From Acidobacteriota bacterium (lineage in GTDB: Bacteria; Acidobacteriota; Thermoanaerobaculia; Thermoanaerobaculales; Sulfomarinibacteraceae), in assembly GCA_022340665.1 (NCBI GenBank), contig JAJDNM010000009.1:1-40863 (forward strand): a stretch of DNA of 40,863 nucleotides. The letters run 5' to 3'. The notes under the pieces are model-generated. The model searched no databases. It had not been told where the DNA came from and saw nothing but the letters and a program-made list of their open reading frames with translations. The translations under genes were made by a program, and so were the position numbers. This document shows, piece after piece, positions 17,600 to 25,958 of the stretch (positions are counted from its first letter, which is position 1; each line of letters begins with the position of its first letter).

Positions 17600-18005
17600 C
17601 GCACCTCACCGTACGGTATCTCCCTGAAAATAGCCCCGGCGGCCCGAGGCGAACGCGATCAACTCGGGCGCAGCCCTGCTCGAACCCTCGATCGACAGAC
17701 AACGGTACGCCCTCTGACCTCATGGACACGATGGGTTCCCAAGGCATTTCAACCCGACAGAAACTACCACGATCAGATCATTGAAATCGCCTGCGACCCG
17801 ACCCGACTCGTCTATTTCATGGTCAACGGCGATGCCGGTCCGGCATGGTCTTCGAGATGGAGGGGTGAGAACGGCGCCACCCGCGGGTCCATCGACGTCC
17901 CAATCGAGAGCCTGATTGGACTCAGGTTAGTATTGTCGAATCAGCGACAGGTCCTCCCCCGAAGGGCTCGGGTGGAGGACCCGGTCAAGTGAGGACGAGA
18001 GCACC
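17600..18005. other. Gene-free stretch between permease and aminotransferase
   Basis: About 400 bp between two divergent genes. It must hold both promoters, but no confident -35/-10 pair was found. Frames that cross it show no recognisable domain. The aminotransferase ribosome binding site (GAGGACGAGAG) lies at its right end. Nothing else is visible. Confidence 0.5.
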
Positions 18006-19112
18006 ATGAAGATCGAAGTCTTCGAAATGGAACGAATGCAGTCGACCTGGGAAAACCTGGTCGAATTCGACCTGAGCGAGAGCGGTGTGCTCCCGGTGTC
18101 ACTCCGCGAACTTTCCGAAATGGGATTCGACCTGGAGTGGGCACTGGATACGCCGCTGACCTACAGTCAGTCCAACGGCACCCCGGAGCTGAGAGAGGCA
18201 TTGTCTCAGATCTACCCCGGCACGACCATCGACAACTTCGAGGTCACCAATGGGACCTCGGAGGCCAACTACCTGGTTCCACTGAGCCTGTTGCAGGAAG
18301 GGGACGGGTTCGCCCTCGAAGTGCCGAACTATATGCAGCTCTGGGGAGTGCCCCGAAGCATGGGCGCCGAAGTGAACATCTTCCGGCTGTTGCAGGATGA
18401 AGACTGGGAACCCGACTGGGCGGAATTCGAACGGGCCGTCACCCCCCGCACCCGCCTGGTCTACGTCTCCAACCCCAACAACCCCACCGGGTCGGTGCTG
18501 TCCAGACGCTCCATGGAAAGAATCGTCGCGCGTTGCGAGGAAATGGACGCCTATTTGCTCGCCGACGAGGTTTACCTGGGGGCGGAGATCGACGGCCCCC
18601 GCACTTCGAGTTTCTGGGGCTTGAGTGACCGGGTCATTGTCACCAGCGGTCTGTCCAAGGCGTTTGGCATACCGGGAGTCCGAATCGGCTGGATCGTCGG
18701 CCCGAAGGATCTGGTTCACGAGTGTTGGACGCAGCACGATTCGGTGACGATCTGTCCGAACAAGCTGTCCGATGCGGTGGCCCGCATCGCGGTGCAAAAG
18801 GAAAACCGGGAGAGGCTGTACGAACGGGGCCGCGCTCTTCTCCAGAGGAATCGGAAGATCTTCAGCGAGTGGGTCGCCGGACTGGGCGAAGGGTTCTCCT
18901 TCATCTCCCCGCAAGCCGGGGCCATGGCCTTTTTGAAGTACTCGTCGCCGACGCCGAGCCTCGAGCTCGCCGAACGGGTTCGCAACAACCAGAGCACACT
19001 CATCGTTCCCGGGATTCACCTGGGCCTCGAGGGCTACCTACGCATCTGGCTGGGGGGAGAGCAGGCCTATCTCGAGGAGGGTTTGCGCCGGATCGCAGCG
19101 GAGCTCGTCTGA
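18006..19112 (+). CDS. PLP-dependent aminotransferase, class I/II
   Basis: A 368-residue fold-type I PLP enzyme. Visible motifs are TNGTSEANYL (81-90, cofactor phosphate loop), SNPNNPTG (155-162), LADEVY (185-190, Asp187 to the pyridine nitrogen), and SGLSKAFGIPGVRIGW (214-229, Schiff-base Lys218), plus a C-terminal LRIWLG with the carboxylate-binding Arg. The N-terminal LSESGVLPVSLREL is shared with a branch near capreomycidine-synthase-like enzymes. It would transaminate an amino acid to its oxo acid; the substrate is unknown. It converges with the OCD genes (2-bp gap between stop codons), and a diamino acid such as lysine or ornithine would fit them. Confidence 0.88.
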   Translation: MKIEVFEMERMQSTWENLVEFDLSESGVLPVSLRELSEMGFDLEWALDTPLTYSQSNGTPELREALSQIYPGTTIDNFEVTNGTSEANYLVPLSLLQEGDGFALEVPNYMQLWGVPRSMGAEVNIFRLLQDEDWEPDWAEFERAVTPRTRLVYVSNPNNPTGSVLSRRSMERIVARCEEMDAYLLADEVYLGAEIDGPRTSSFWGLSDRVIVTSGLSKAFGIPGVRIGWIVGPKDLVHECWTQHDSVTICPNKLSDAVARIAVQKENRERLYERGRALLQRNRKIFSEWVAGLGEGFSFISPQAGAMAFLKYSSPTPSLELAERVRNNQSTLIVPGIHLGLEGYLRIWLGGEQAYLEEGLRRIAAELV

Positions 19113-19114
19113 CC

Positions 19115-20068
19115 TCATTTTGAGGTCAAAATCTCGTACACCGCCTTCGAGATCTGGATATCCTGAACGGCGACCCCGGTGAGGTCGGCAACAGTGATCT
19201 GGGAATCGTCATTCCTCCGATGCGCCGGATCGACAATCACATCCCCGAGTTCGACAACATCTCCGTCCCGCAACACACCGGCCTCGAATGCATGGTAGAT
19301 CTCACCCCGAACCCGGCTCTGCTCGATGCTGTCGGCAACCAACAAATCGGCCTTCGCCAGAATGCCCGGGTCGAGCTCGTTTTTCTCCCGGGTGTCCGAC
19401 CCCATGGCTGTGATGTGCGTTCCTTGCCGGATCTGTTCGGCCCGTAGAAGAGGGGTGCGCGACGGGGTCGCGGTGACAATCAGGTTGCAGGTTGCGGCTA
19501 TCTCATCGCCGATCAGGGTGGTCTCGACCGCGAGCCCGCGGCCCTCCATCACCTCCCGGTAGGCGTCGAGCTCCTCCTCGCCGGTCCCCCAGACTACGAC
19601 ATCGCGACACTTGACGATCGGCAGCAGCGCCTCGACCTGCATCCTGCCCTGGACTCCGGCCCCGAAAACCCCGATTCGCTTGACCCGGCTCGGCGCCAGA
19701 TACTTGGCAACGACAGCGCCGGCCGCCGCTGTGCGCACATTGGTCAGATGACACTCGTCGAGCAGCACACACTCGAGCTGCGCAGTCTTCTGACTGAAGA
19801 CCAGCATGAGACCGTCGGCTGCCGGCAGCCCGAGCGTCACGTTGTTGTAGAAGCCGGAGGCGACCTTGATGACGAAAAAATCGTCGTCCTTGATGTAGCC
19901 GTACTTGATATGGACGTCGCCGGGCGGGTCCTCGAAGACCAGCTCGCCGACAGGCGGCACCACGACCTTCCCCTGGGAGTAGGCGACGAACCCCTCTTCG
20001 ATGGCCTTTGTTACATCGACCTTTTGCAGTGCATCCTCGATCTCGGTTCGGTTGAAGATCTCGGGCAT
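19115..20068 (-). CDS. Ornithine cyclodeaminase/mu-crystallin family protein 1
   Basis: A 317-residue NAD(P)-dependent enzyme of the OCD/mu-crystallin family. It shows KVASGFYNNVTLGLPAADG (catalytic-lysine region), CHLTNVRTAAAGAVVAKYLA (substrate-carboxylate Arg112), the nucleotide-binding VFGAGVQGRMQ (GAGVQG at 136-141), and the family C-terminus with a GD-rich turn (DGDVVELGDVI). Members deaminate and cyclise ornithine to proline or reduce cyclic ketimines such as piperideine-2-carboxylate. Sequence alone does not choose between these. It is the last gene of a probable trxC-OCD2-OCD1 unit, 108 bp after OCD2. Confidence 0.88.
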   Translation of the reverse strand: MPEIFNRTEIEDALQKVDVTKAIEEGFVAYSQGKVVVPPVGELVFEDPPGDVHIKYGYIKDDDFFVIKVASGFYNNVTLGLPAADGLMLVFSQKTAQLECVLLDECHLTNVRTAAAGAVVAKYLAPSRVKRIGVFGAGVQGRMQVEALLPIVKCRDVVVWGTGEEELDAYREVMEGRGLAVETTLIGDEIAATCNLIVTATPSRTPLLRAEQIRQGTHITAMGSDTREKNELDPGILAKADLLVADSIEQSRVRGEIYHAFEAGVLRDGDVVELGDVIVDPAHRRNDDSQITVADLTGVAVQDIQISKAVYEILTSK

Positions 20069-20176
20069 ATGCTCTCCTCACGGCTCCCTCTGGTGGGGTG
20101 ACGAGGTTAGCATGCAGGTTAACGCCGTTACCGGAGAAAAACACCACCGCAGAGGATGCCCGGCGAGAACACCGTG

Positions 20177-21160
20177 CTAGCCACCGAAATCGGTCTTCGT
20201 GCCCAGTCCCCGCTCCAGAGCCCGCCGGTAAACCAGCGTTGCCGAGGCGATGTCCTCGACCGCCAGTCCGAGCGAACGGAAGAGCGTGATCTCGGTCTCG
20301 GAGGTGCGGCCGGGGTGGTCGCCGTTGAGCACCTCGCCAAGCTCGGGGACCACCAGGCCGCGCTCGAAAATCCCCTCTTGGATGGCGCTGATGTACTCCC
20401 CCGCCTCGTTGTCAAGCGACTCCCTCCGGTCGGTGAAGAGTGACACCATCGGCAACACCCCAGGGTGAATCTCCCGCCACGAAGGTATGGACGCCCCCAC
20501 CGCATTGATGTGCTGTCCCGGTTCGAGCATTTCGGCGAAGAGGATCGGCTCGCGGGCGGAGGTTGTCGTGCAGACGATGTCGGCACCATCGATAGCCGCG
20601 CCCGCGTCGAGTGCCGGTTCGATCGGCACGCCGTGACGATCGGCCTGCTCCTCGACGAAGGACCCGACCTTTTCGGCATCCCTGCTCCATACCCGGATCT
20701 GCGATATCGGACGTACCTCGAGCATCGCGTCAACGTGCGAGCGGGCCTGGGTCCCGGAGCCGAGAACGGCGAGGATCGAGGCGTCCTGGCGCGCCAGACG
20801 ATCGGTCGCGAGCGCCGACACCGCCGCGGTACGAATTGCGGTGATCGCACCCGCCTCACACAGCGCCAGCGGCGCGCCGCCAGCGGGGTCGAAGATGAGG
20901 ACCGCTCCCTGGTGGGAGTCGACGCCGAGCTCGCCAGGGTCGTCGACCACGCTCAAGACCTTGACGCCGAAGGGCTGCCCGGTGGCCAGCGATCCCGGCA
21001 TCCAGGCCAGAACTCCCTGACGATCCGGACGCAGGAAGCCGTCCCTGAGCGGCTGCACGCCCTGCCCTCGCGCGAGATCGGCGAGGGCCCTCCCCACGAC
21101 CTCCATGCAGTCGCTAATCGACAGCAGCTCGCGAACCTGAGAATGGTTGATGATCAGCAC
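20177..21160 (-). CDS. Ornithine cyclodeaminase/mu-crystallin family protein 2
   Basis: A second, clearly divergent 327-residue paralogue. Motifs: PFGVKVLSV (Lys67), CEAGAITAIRTAAVSALATDRLA (Arg110), VLGSGTQARSHVDAM (nucleotide loop 134-140) and a C-terminal SETEITLFRSLGLAVEDIASA, which is common in the EutC/OCD branch. Start is GTG at 21160 with GGGAG upstream; the frame is open about 270 nt further, but that part overlaps trxC and is not family-like. Two non-identical OCD proteins side by side suggest two substrates or two steps. Possible roles are ketimine reductase, OCD, or an accessory role like EutC in hydroxyectoine breakdown. Confidence 0.87.
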   Translation of the reverse strand: MLIINHSQVRELLSISDCMEVVGRALADLARGQGVQPLRDGFLRPDRQGVLAWMPGSLATGQPFGVKVLSVVDDPGELGVDSHQGAVLIFDPAGGAPLALCEAGAITAIRTAAVSALATDRLARQDASILAVLGSGTQARSHVDAMLEVRPISQIRVWSRDAEKVGSFVEEQADRHGVPIEPALDAGAAIDGADIVCTTTSAREPILFAEMLEPGQHINAVGASIPSWREIHPGVLPMVSLFTDRRESLDNEAGEYISAIQEGIFERGLVVPELGEVLNGDHPGRTSETEITLFRSLGLAVEDIASATLVYRRALERGLGTKTDFGG

Positions 21161-21192
21161 GCCGTCCGCTCTCCCTCTGTTCTCTGCAATAT

Positions 21193-21639
21193 TCAGCCGA
21201 CGTAGGGGCGCAGCCACTGCATCAGCTGTCCACGATCCATGGCACCCGGCTGGCGCGCCACCTCGCGCCCCTCGCGAAACACCATCGTTGTCGGAATGCT
21301 GCGGATGTCGAAGCGGGCGGCGATTGACTGCGCCTCTTCGGTATTCAACTTGGCCAGTCTGACTCGCGGTTCGAGCTCGCCCGCCGCCTGCTCGAAGGCG
21401 GGCGCCATCATCCTGCAAGGGCCACACCACGGCGCCCAGAAATCAACCACCACGGGGATGTCGTTGCGCGAGGTCTGCCTGTCGAAATTGGCCTCGTCGA
21501 GGTTTACCGGTTTGCCGTCGAAGAGCTGGCCCTTGCATTTGCCGCAGCGGGGACCATCCTCGATTCGAGACTCGAGAACCCGGTTCACCGAATTACAGTG
21601 GGGACAGACGATATTGAGCGTTTCCGACGGTGGATTCAT
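21193..21639 (-). CDS. trxC: Thioredoxin 2 with N-terminal zinc ribbon
   Basis: A 148-residue cytoplasmic thiol reductase. Two CxxC pairs at the N-terminus (Cys12/Cys15 and Cys32/Cys35) form a zinc ribbon, and the thioredoxin domain carries VVDFWAPWCGPC (Cys72/Cys75) and the cis-proline IRSIPTTMVF. Size and layout match TrxC. It is the first gene of a run with the two OCD genes (32-bp gap to OCD2) and is divergent from asnB. A link between TrxC and OCD function is not known; shared transcription may be incidental. Confidence 0.93.
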   Translation of the reverse strand: MNPPSETLNIVCPHCNSVNRVLESRIEDGPRCGKCKGQLFDGKPVNLDEANFDRQTSRNDIPVVVDFWAPWCGPCRMMAPAFEQAAGELEPRVRLAKLNTEEAQSIAARFDIRSIPTTMVFREGREVARQPGAMDRGQLMQWLRPYVG

Positions 21640-21817
21640 TTCGCGACCTCCTCTGACTCCGAACCTCCGGCGGTCCGGGATACCTTCCCCTCCTGGAAGA
21701 ATGGGTCATTGTACCGTGCACCTGTGGGTCCGCCTTCCGCTCGTCCAGGACCGTCTCGCCACAGGCAATCTGCGATAGAATCCTGGATCCGCTGAGGATC
21801 GAGATCGGCAGGTCATC

Positions 21818-23761
21818 ATGTGTGGGTTGGTCGGAATTCTGGGGTGCGAGGGACCCGACGAGGAGCGTCGGCAGCTTGTCCACGCGATGGCCGAAACCAT
21901 GGTCCATCGCGGGCCCGACGGCGAGGGTTATGTGGCGCGTGAGGACTGTGCACTCGGATTTCGGCGGCTCGCGATCATCGATGTCGAAGCCGAATCACCT
22001 CCGTTCCCCAACGAGGATCGGTCATTGTGGTCTATCTGCAACGGGCAGATCTACAACGCCCCGGACCTCTTCGAGAATCTCCGCAGCAAGGGCCACACCT
22101 TTCGCACCGAAACCGACACCGAAGCGATCCCCCATTTGTACGAGGAGTACGGCGCCGACCTTGCCGAGCACCTCAACGGCATGTTCGCATTCGCGGTCTG
22201 GGACGAGCCGCGCCAACGCCTTTTGCTGGCCCGTGATCGTGCCGGAGAGAAACCCCTCTTCTACTGGACCAACGGTCGCGAGCTCGTCTTCGCGTCTGAT
22301 CTGCGCGCCTTTCTGGTCCACCCGCGGATCAGCGTGGCGATCGACCCGGTTGGCCTCCGCCGCTACCTGACCCACGACTATTTCCCCGCTCCACTCAGCC
22401 CGTTGCAGGGCATCCGCAAGCTGCCAGCCGGGCACCTGCTGATCGCAGAAGATTGCGGAATCTCGGTCCGGCAGTACTGGGATCTCGCTGACCACTTCGT
22501 GCAGCCCGAGCTGGCCCGCCGAAGTGCCAACGACCTTGCCGACGAGCTCGACTGCCTCATCGGCCAGGCCGTGCGCCGCCGCAGCCGCTCCGACGTTCCC
22601 TTCGGGCTCTTCCTGTCCGGCGGCGTCGACTCGTCGACTGTGCTCGCACATCTTGCAGAGCAGCAGGGTGACGGCGTGCCCGTCTTCTCGATCGGCCATA
22701 CCGACCAGGACTTTGACGAGGCGAGCATGGCCGAGGTCACAGCTCGTCATTTCAAAGCCGACTTCAACCAGCTCATCCTCGACGAGAGGCAGCTGGCCGA
22801 TGGGCTGCGGAGGATCGGTCCGGGCCTCGGCGAACCCCTCGGCGACGCCTCGACAATCCCCAGCCACCTCCTGGCCCTCTTCGCGCGGGAAAAGGTGAAG
22901 GTTATCCTGTCCGGAGAGGGCGCCGACGAGCTCTTCGCGGGCTACCCCACCTACATCGGCAACAAGGTGGCCGAGATTTACAACCGCATCCCGCGGCCGA
23001 TCACGGATCTCGCGGTCAAGATCGCGCTCAAGGTGACGCCGGTGTCGATGGGCAACGTGAGCTTCGACTACCTCCTGAGCCGCTTCGTGTCCGCAGCCGA
23101 GCAGGACCTCGTCGAACGCCACCACACCTGGTTCGGCAGCCTTTCTCCGGAGATGCAGCGGGACGTCCTCGCACCTCGGGTCCTCGAGAAACTCGATGGT
23201 GACGACCCGTTCGGCTCGGCGCGATCGCGCCTCGAAGGCAAAGACTTCCCCGACAGTCTCTCCAGGCTCCTCTACATGGACTTCACCATGTATCTCCAGG
23301 ACGATCTCCTGACCAAGGTCGACCGCGCGACCATGCTCGCCTCGCTCGAAGCACGGGCGCCGTTCCTCGATCACGACCTCTCGGAGTTTGCCGCGGGCCT
23401 GCCGTCGAGCCTCAAGCTGAAGGGCAAAAGCACCAAGGACATACTCAAGAAGGCCGTCAGCAAACGCCTCCCACCGGAGATCATCAAGCGCCGCAAGCGT
23501 GGTTTCAACATTCCATTTTCGAAGTGGCTGCTGCACGGGCTTGGCAGAGAGCTCGAGGAGAGATTCTCCACCGAACGCGTCGAGACACGCGGCCTCTTCA
23601 ACCCCACGGGCATCAACGCTCTTCTCGATGAGCACCTGTCGGAGCAGGCTGACCACCGAAAACCGCTCTTCACCCTGCTGGCCTTCGATCTGTGGTGCGA
23701 TGCCACCTTCGGTGAGGGCACCCGCATACCGCTCGGCGATACCGGGGAGGCCACCTCGTGA
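21818..23761 (+). CDS. asnB: Asparagine synthetase, glutamine-hydrolysing
   Basis: Makes asparagine from aspartate, ATP and glutamine in the cytoplasm. The 647-residue protein begins MCGLVGILG, with Cys2 as the N-terminal nucleophile of the glutaminase domain (to about residue 205), followed by HRGPDGEG, SICNGQIYN and the synthetase domain with pyrophosphate loop FLSGGVDSSTV (SGGVDSS, 267-273), SGEGADELFAGY and DDLLTKVDRATM. A GGCAGGT ribosome binding site precedes ATG 21818. The related AsnB-like amidotransferases of exopolysaccharide clusters modify envelope sugars or peptides. Overlap of its stop with a membrane glycosyltransferase gene suggests a possible cell-envelope job rather than housekeeping. 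Confidence 0.92.
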   Translation: MCGLVGILGCEGPDEERRQLVHAMAETMVHRGPDGEGYVAREDCALGFRRLAIIDVEAESPPFPNEDRSLWSICNGQIYNAPDLFENLRSKGHTFRTETDTEAIPHLYEEYGADLAEHLNGMFAFAVWDEPRQRLLLARDRAGEKPLFYWTNGRELVFASDLRAFLVHPRISVAIDPVGLRRYLTHDYFPAPLSPLQGIRKLPAGHLLIAEDCGISVRQYWDLADHFVQPELARRSANDLADELDCLIGQAVRRRSRSDVPFGLFLSGGVDSSTVLAHLAEQQGDGVPVFSIGHTDQDFDEASMAEVTARHFKADFNQLILDERQLADGLRRIGPGLGEPLGDASTIPSHLLALFAREKVKVILSGEGADELFAGYPTYIGNKVAEIYNRIPRPITDLAVKIALKVTPVSMGNVSFDYLLSRFVSAAEQDLVERHHTWFGSLSPEMQRDVLAPRVLEKLDGDDPFGSARSRLEGKDFPDSLSRLLYMDFTMYLQDDLLTKVDRATMLASLEARAPFLDHDLSEFAAGLPSSLKLKGKSTKDILKKAVSKRLPPEIIKRRKRGFNIPFSKWLLHGLGRELEERFSTERVETRGLFNPTGINALLDEHLSEQADHRKPLFTLLAFDLWCDATFGEGTRIPLGDTGEATS

Positions 23762-25371
23762 AGGCTTCGCGCCTGGTTCTGCTGCTGGCCGCGGTACTCT
23801 TCATCTGCAACATCTGGGGCTACGATCTGTGGGCTCCTGACGAGCCGTTCTTCGGCGAAGGCGCCCGTGAAATGCTGGTCGACGGCCACTGGCTGGTGAC
23901 CTACGTCAACGGCAAGGTCAACACCCACAAGCCTCCGTTCTTCTTTTGGTTGATCGCGCTCCTGTCTCTGCCCCTTGGCAGGGTCACGTCCTTCACCGCC
24001 CGCCTGCCGTCCGCCCTCGCCTCCCTCGGCACCGTGGCGCTGGTCCTCCGCCTCGGTCGACGATCGGCATCCGAGCGTACAGCGGTCCTCGGGGCGTTCA
24101 TGCTCACGACCACCTATCTCTTCTGGGACAAGGCGCGCTCGGTGCAGATCGATGCCGTCATGTGCTGCCTCATCTGGGTCGCCCTATCAGTTTTCGATTC
24201 GTGGCGCTCGGGTGACCTCGAAGGCCGCCGCGCCGGTTGGATGTTCTGGGCGGCCGCGGCTCTTGCGGTGCTTGCCAAAGGACCGGTTGGCCTCCTGCTT
24301 CCGCTCGGAGTCGCCCTCACGACGCTCGCTTTCGACCGCGAGATTGGCCGCTGGCGCGATTTCGCGCCCTTCACCGGGCCCATGCTCTTCGCCGCGATCT
24401 GCGGCGTGTGGGTGGTAGCGACCATGTTGTGGGGGCCGGCCGAGTACTCGGTGTGGGGAGCGCTCAAAGAGCATTTCGTCGACCGGGGAATCCACGGAAT
24501 GCACCACGCCCAGCCGTGGTGGTACTACGCCAAGGTCCTGCCTCCCCAGCTTCTGCCCTGGACCTTCCTCGTCCCAGGCGCGATGGTTTATGCCTGGCGC
24601 CGGCGCGACCGTACCGATCGCTTCCTTTTGACCACCGTCATATTCGTCGTCCTCTTCTTCTCCATCTCGACCGAGAAGCGAACCCTCTACGTGCTGCCCG
24701 CCTTCCCGGCATTCGCCCTGATGACGGCTCGCTTCGTGGGCGCGGTGCTCGGGTGGGAGGAAGGCCCTGCGATGTCGCGACGGTGGGTCACCGCAGGGCA
24801 GTCATTTCTCGCCGGCCTGCTGATCCTCCTGGGCTTGGTCGCACCGTTCGCTGCGCAGAGAATCGATGAGGTGCCATCGTGGGTCTTCTTCGTGCTGTCC
24901 GGCCTCCTCCTCGCGGCCGGCGTGGCGACGCTCTGGGCGGTCGTCAAACGACACGACCTCGGTGCAGCAGTGGCTCCGGGAATCGCCTTCGCGGTCGCCT
25001 ATCTCTTCGTCTCAGTCACCGTGTATCCAATGGTGAACACCTTCAAATCTGGACGCGAGTTTGCCGAAATCATCGCCGAGGAAACAGCCGCCTCGCGAGC
25101 GGCAGGCCACGAGGTACTGGCCTTCGATCTCGGTAATCTGCCGATCCACTACGCCTTCTACACGGACGGCGTCTACACCATCGAGACAAATGATGCTGGT
25201 GATCTGGCGCGCCATCTCGACTCGGATGACCGGGTGTTGGGCATCGCCAATGCCGATCGGCTCGATGAGTTGCCGCAGGAGATCCAGGATCACCTGCAGA
25301 TCATCGCCACAACCAGCGCCAGCCGGCGAAACGTGGCGCTGATCGCCAATCGCCCTCCCAGCCCAAGTTGA
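23758..25371 (+). CDS. ArnT/PMT-like membrane glycosyltransferase
   Basis: A 537-residue integral membrane enzyme of the GT39/GT83 (PMT/ArnT) superfamily that transfers a sugar from a polyprenyl-phosphate donor outside the inner membrane. The N-terminal helix is followed by the diagnostic acidic loop WAPDEPFFGEGAREML (catalytic Asp-Glu pair) and THKPPFFFWL, then about ten more hydrophobic segments and a soluble tail of about 115 residues. GTG 23758 overlaps the asnB stop as GTGA, so the genes are translationally coupled. Acceptor could be lipid A, a glycan or a protein; not readable. The stop codon lies inside a heptamer repeat. Confidence 0.88.
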   Translation: MKASRLVLLLAAVLFICNIWGYDLWAPDEPFFGEGAREMLVDGHWLVTYVNGKVNTHKPPFFFWLIALLSLPLGRVTSFTARLPSALASLGTVALVLRLGRRSASERTAVLGAFMLTTTYLFWDKARSVQIDAVMCCLIWVALSVFDSWRSGDLEGRRAGWMFWAAAALAVLAKGPVGLLLPLGVALTTLAFDREIGRWRDFAPFTGPMLFAAICGVWVVATMLWGPAEYSVWGALKEHFVDRGIHGMHHAQPWWYYAKVLPPQLLPWTFLVPGAMVYAWRRRDRTDRFLLTTVIFVVLFFSISTEKRTLYVLPAFPAFALMTARFVGAVLGWEEGPAMSRRWVTAGQSFLAGLLILLGLVAPFAAQRIDEVPSWVFFVLSGLLLAAGVATLWAVVKRHDLGAAVAPGIAFAVAYLFVSVTVYPMVNTFKSGREFAEIIAEETAASRAAGHEVLAFDLGNLPIHYAFYTDGVYTIETNDAGDLARHLDSDDRVLGIANADRLDELPQEIQDHLQIIATTSASRRNVALIANRPPSPS

Positions 25372-25393
25372 GAGTTGAGAATCGAGAGTTCTC
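25366..25393. repeat. Heptamer repeat, AGTTGAG family, 4 units
   Basis: Units AGTTGAG, AGTTGAG, AATCGAG, AGTTCTC in register. The first unit contains the TGA stop of the glycosyltransferase. It is the left arm of an inverted pair with the array at 25430-25464. Confidence 0.8.
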
Positions 25394-25429
25394 CACATCC
25401 CACCCATGGAGTCCGCGAGGGCGGTCGGG

Positions 25430-25464
25430 AACTCTAAACTCTCAACTCTTCACTCTCAACTCAA
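25430..25464. repeat. Heptamer repeat, AGTTGAG family inverted, 5 units
   Basis: Units AACTCTA, AACTCTC, AACTCTT, CACTCTC, AACTCAA, the reverse complement of the AGTTGAG family. The array covers the stop codon of the DUF302 gene. Together with 25366-25393 it can form an imperfect long hairpin around a 36-nt loop, which could end transcription from both sides. Confidence 0.8.
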
Positions 25465-25854
25465 TTTGTCGAGCACCCTCCGCAGGCGATCCTCGACCTG
25501 CTCGGCGATTGGCGCGACGCTGGGGTTGTCGACCAGCGAGAAACCCGCGGTTGGTTTGAACGCAGACACGATCGACCCGCCGCCCTCGCGCTCCATCACA
25601 ACAACGTTGCAGGGAAGAAGGACACCGATGAACGGTTCGCCGCTCATTGCCTGATGAGCGAACTCCGGGTTGCAGGCGCCGAGGATCACATAGCGTTTGA
25701 AATCGACGTCGAGTTTTTTCTTGAGGGTCGCCTTGACATCGATCTCGGTGAGAACGCCGAATCCCTCATCGGCCAGCAACTCGGTGGTCTTTTCGACCGC
25801 GGCATCGTACCCGAGGTCCGGAAGCTCCTTGACCAGCGCGTAACGGATTTCCAT
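25456..25854 (-). CDS. DUF302 domain protein
   Basis: A 132-residue protein matching the DUF302 fold throughout: an N-terminal strand, a helix AAVEKTTELLADEGFGVLTEIDVKATLKKKLDVDFKRYVILGACNPEFAHQAM pattern, then IGVLLPCNVVVME and a C-terminal helix. The single cysteines in GACNP and LPCNV are the most conserved positions of the family. No signal peptide is present. Function of DUF302 proteins is not established; they often occur near redox or sulfur genes, which is not the case here. It reads convergent to the glycosyltransferase. Confidence 0.87.
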   Translation of the reverse strand: MEIRYALVKELPDLGYDAAVEKTTELLADEGFGVLTEIDVKATLKKKLDVDFKRYVILGACNPEFAHQAMSGEPFIGVLLPCNVVVMEREGGGSIVSAFKPTAGFSLVDNPSVAPIAEQVEDRLRRVLDKLS

Positions 25855-25958
25855 TGGTCACACCCTTTCCAAAATCGACTATCGATTCATCGGTCTCACA
25901 AATCATCGTCAACATACCAGATCGCGCCCCGAGGTTCTGCGATACTCGACCAACGACG

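Noticed and set aside
16976-17992. 338-codon plus-strand frame
   Set aside because: Mostly antisense to the APC permease; its tail over the gap shows no domain.
21161-21430. N-terminal extension of the second OCD gene
   Set aside because: It overlaps trxC in another frame and lacks family residues; GTG 21160 with a Shine-Dalgarno fits the family start.
22022-23656. 544-codon minus-strand frame
   Set aside because: Antisense to asnB, which has all its catalytic motifs.
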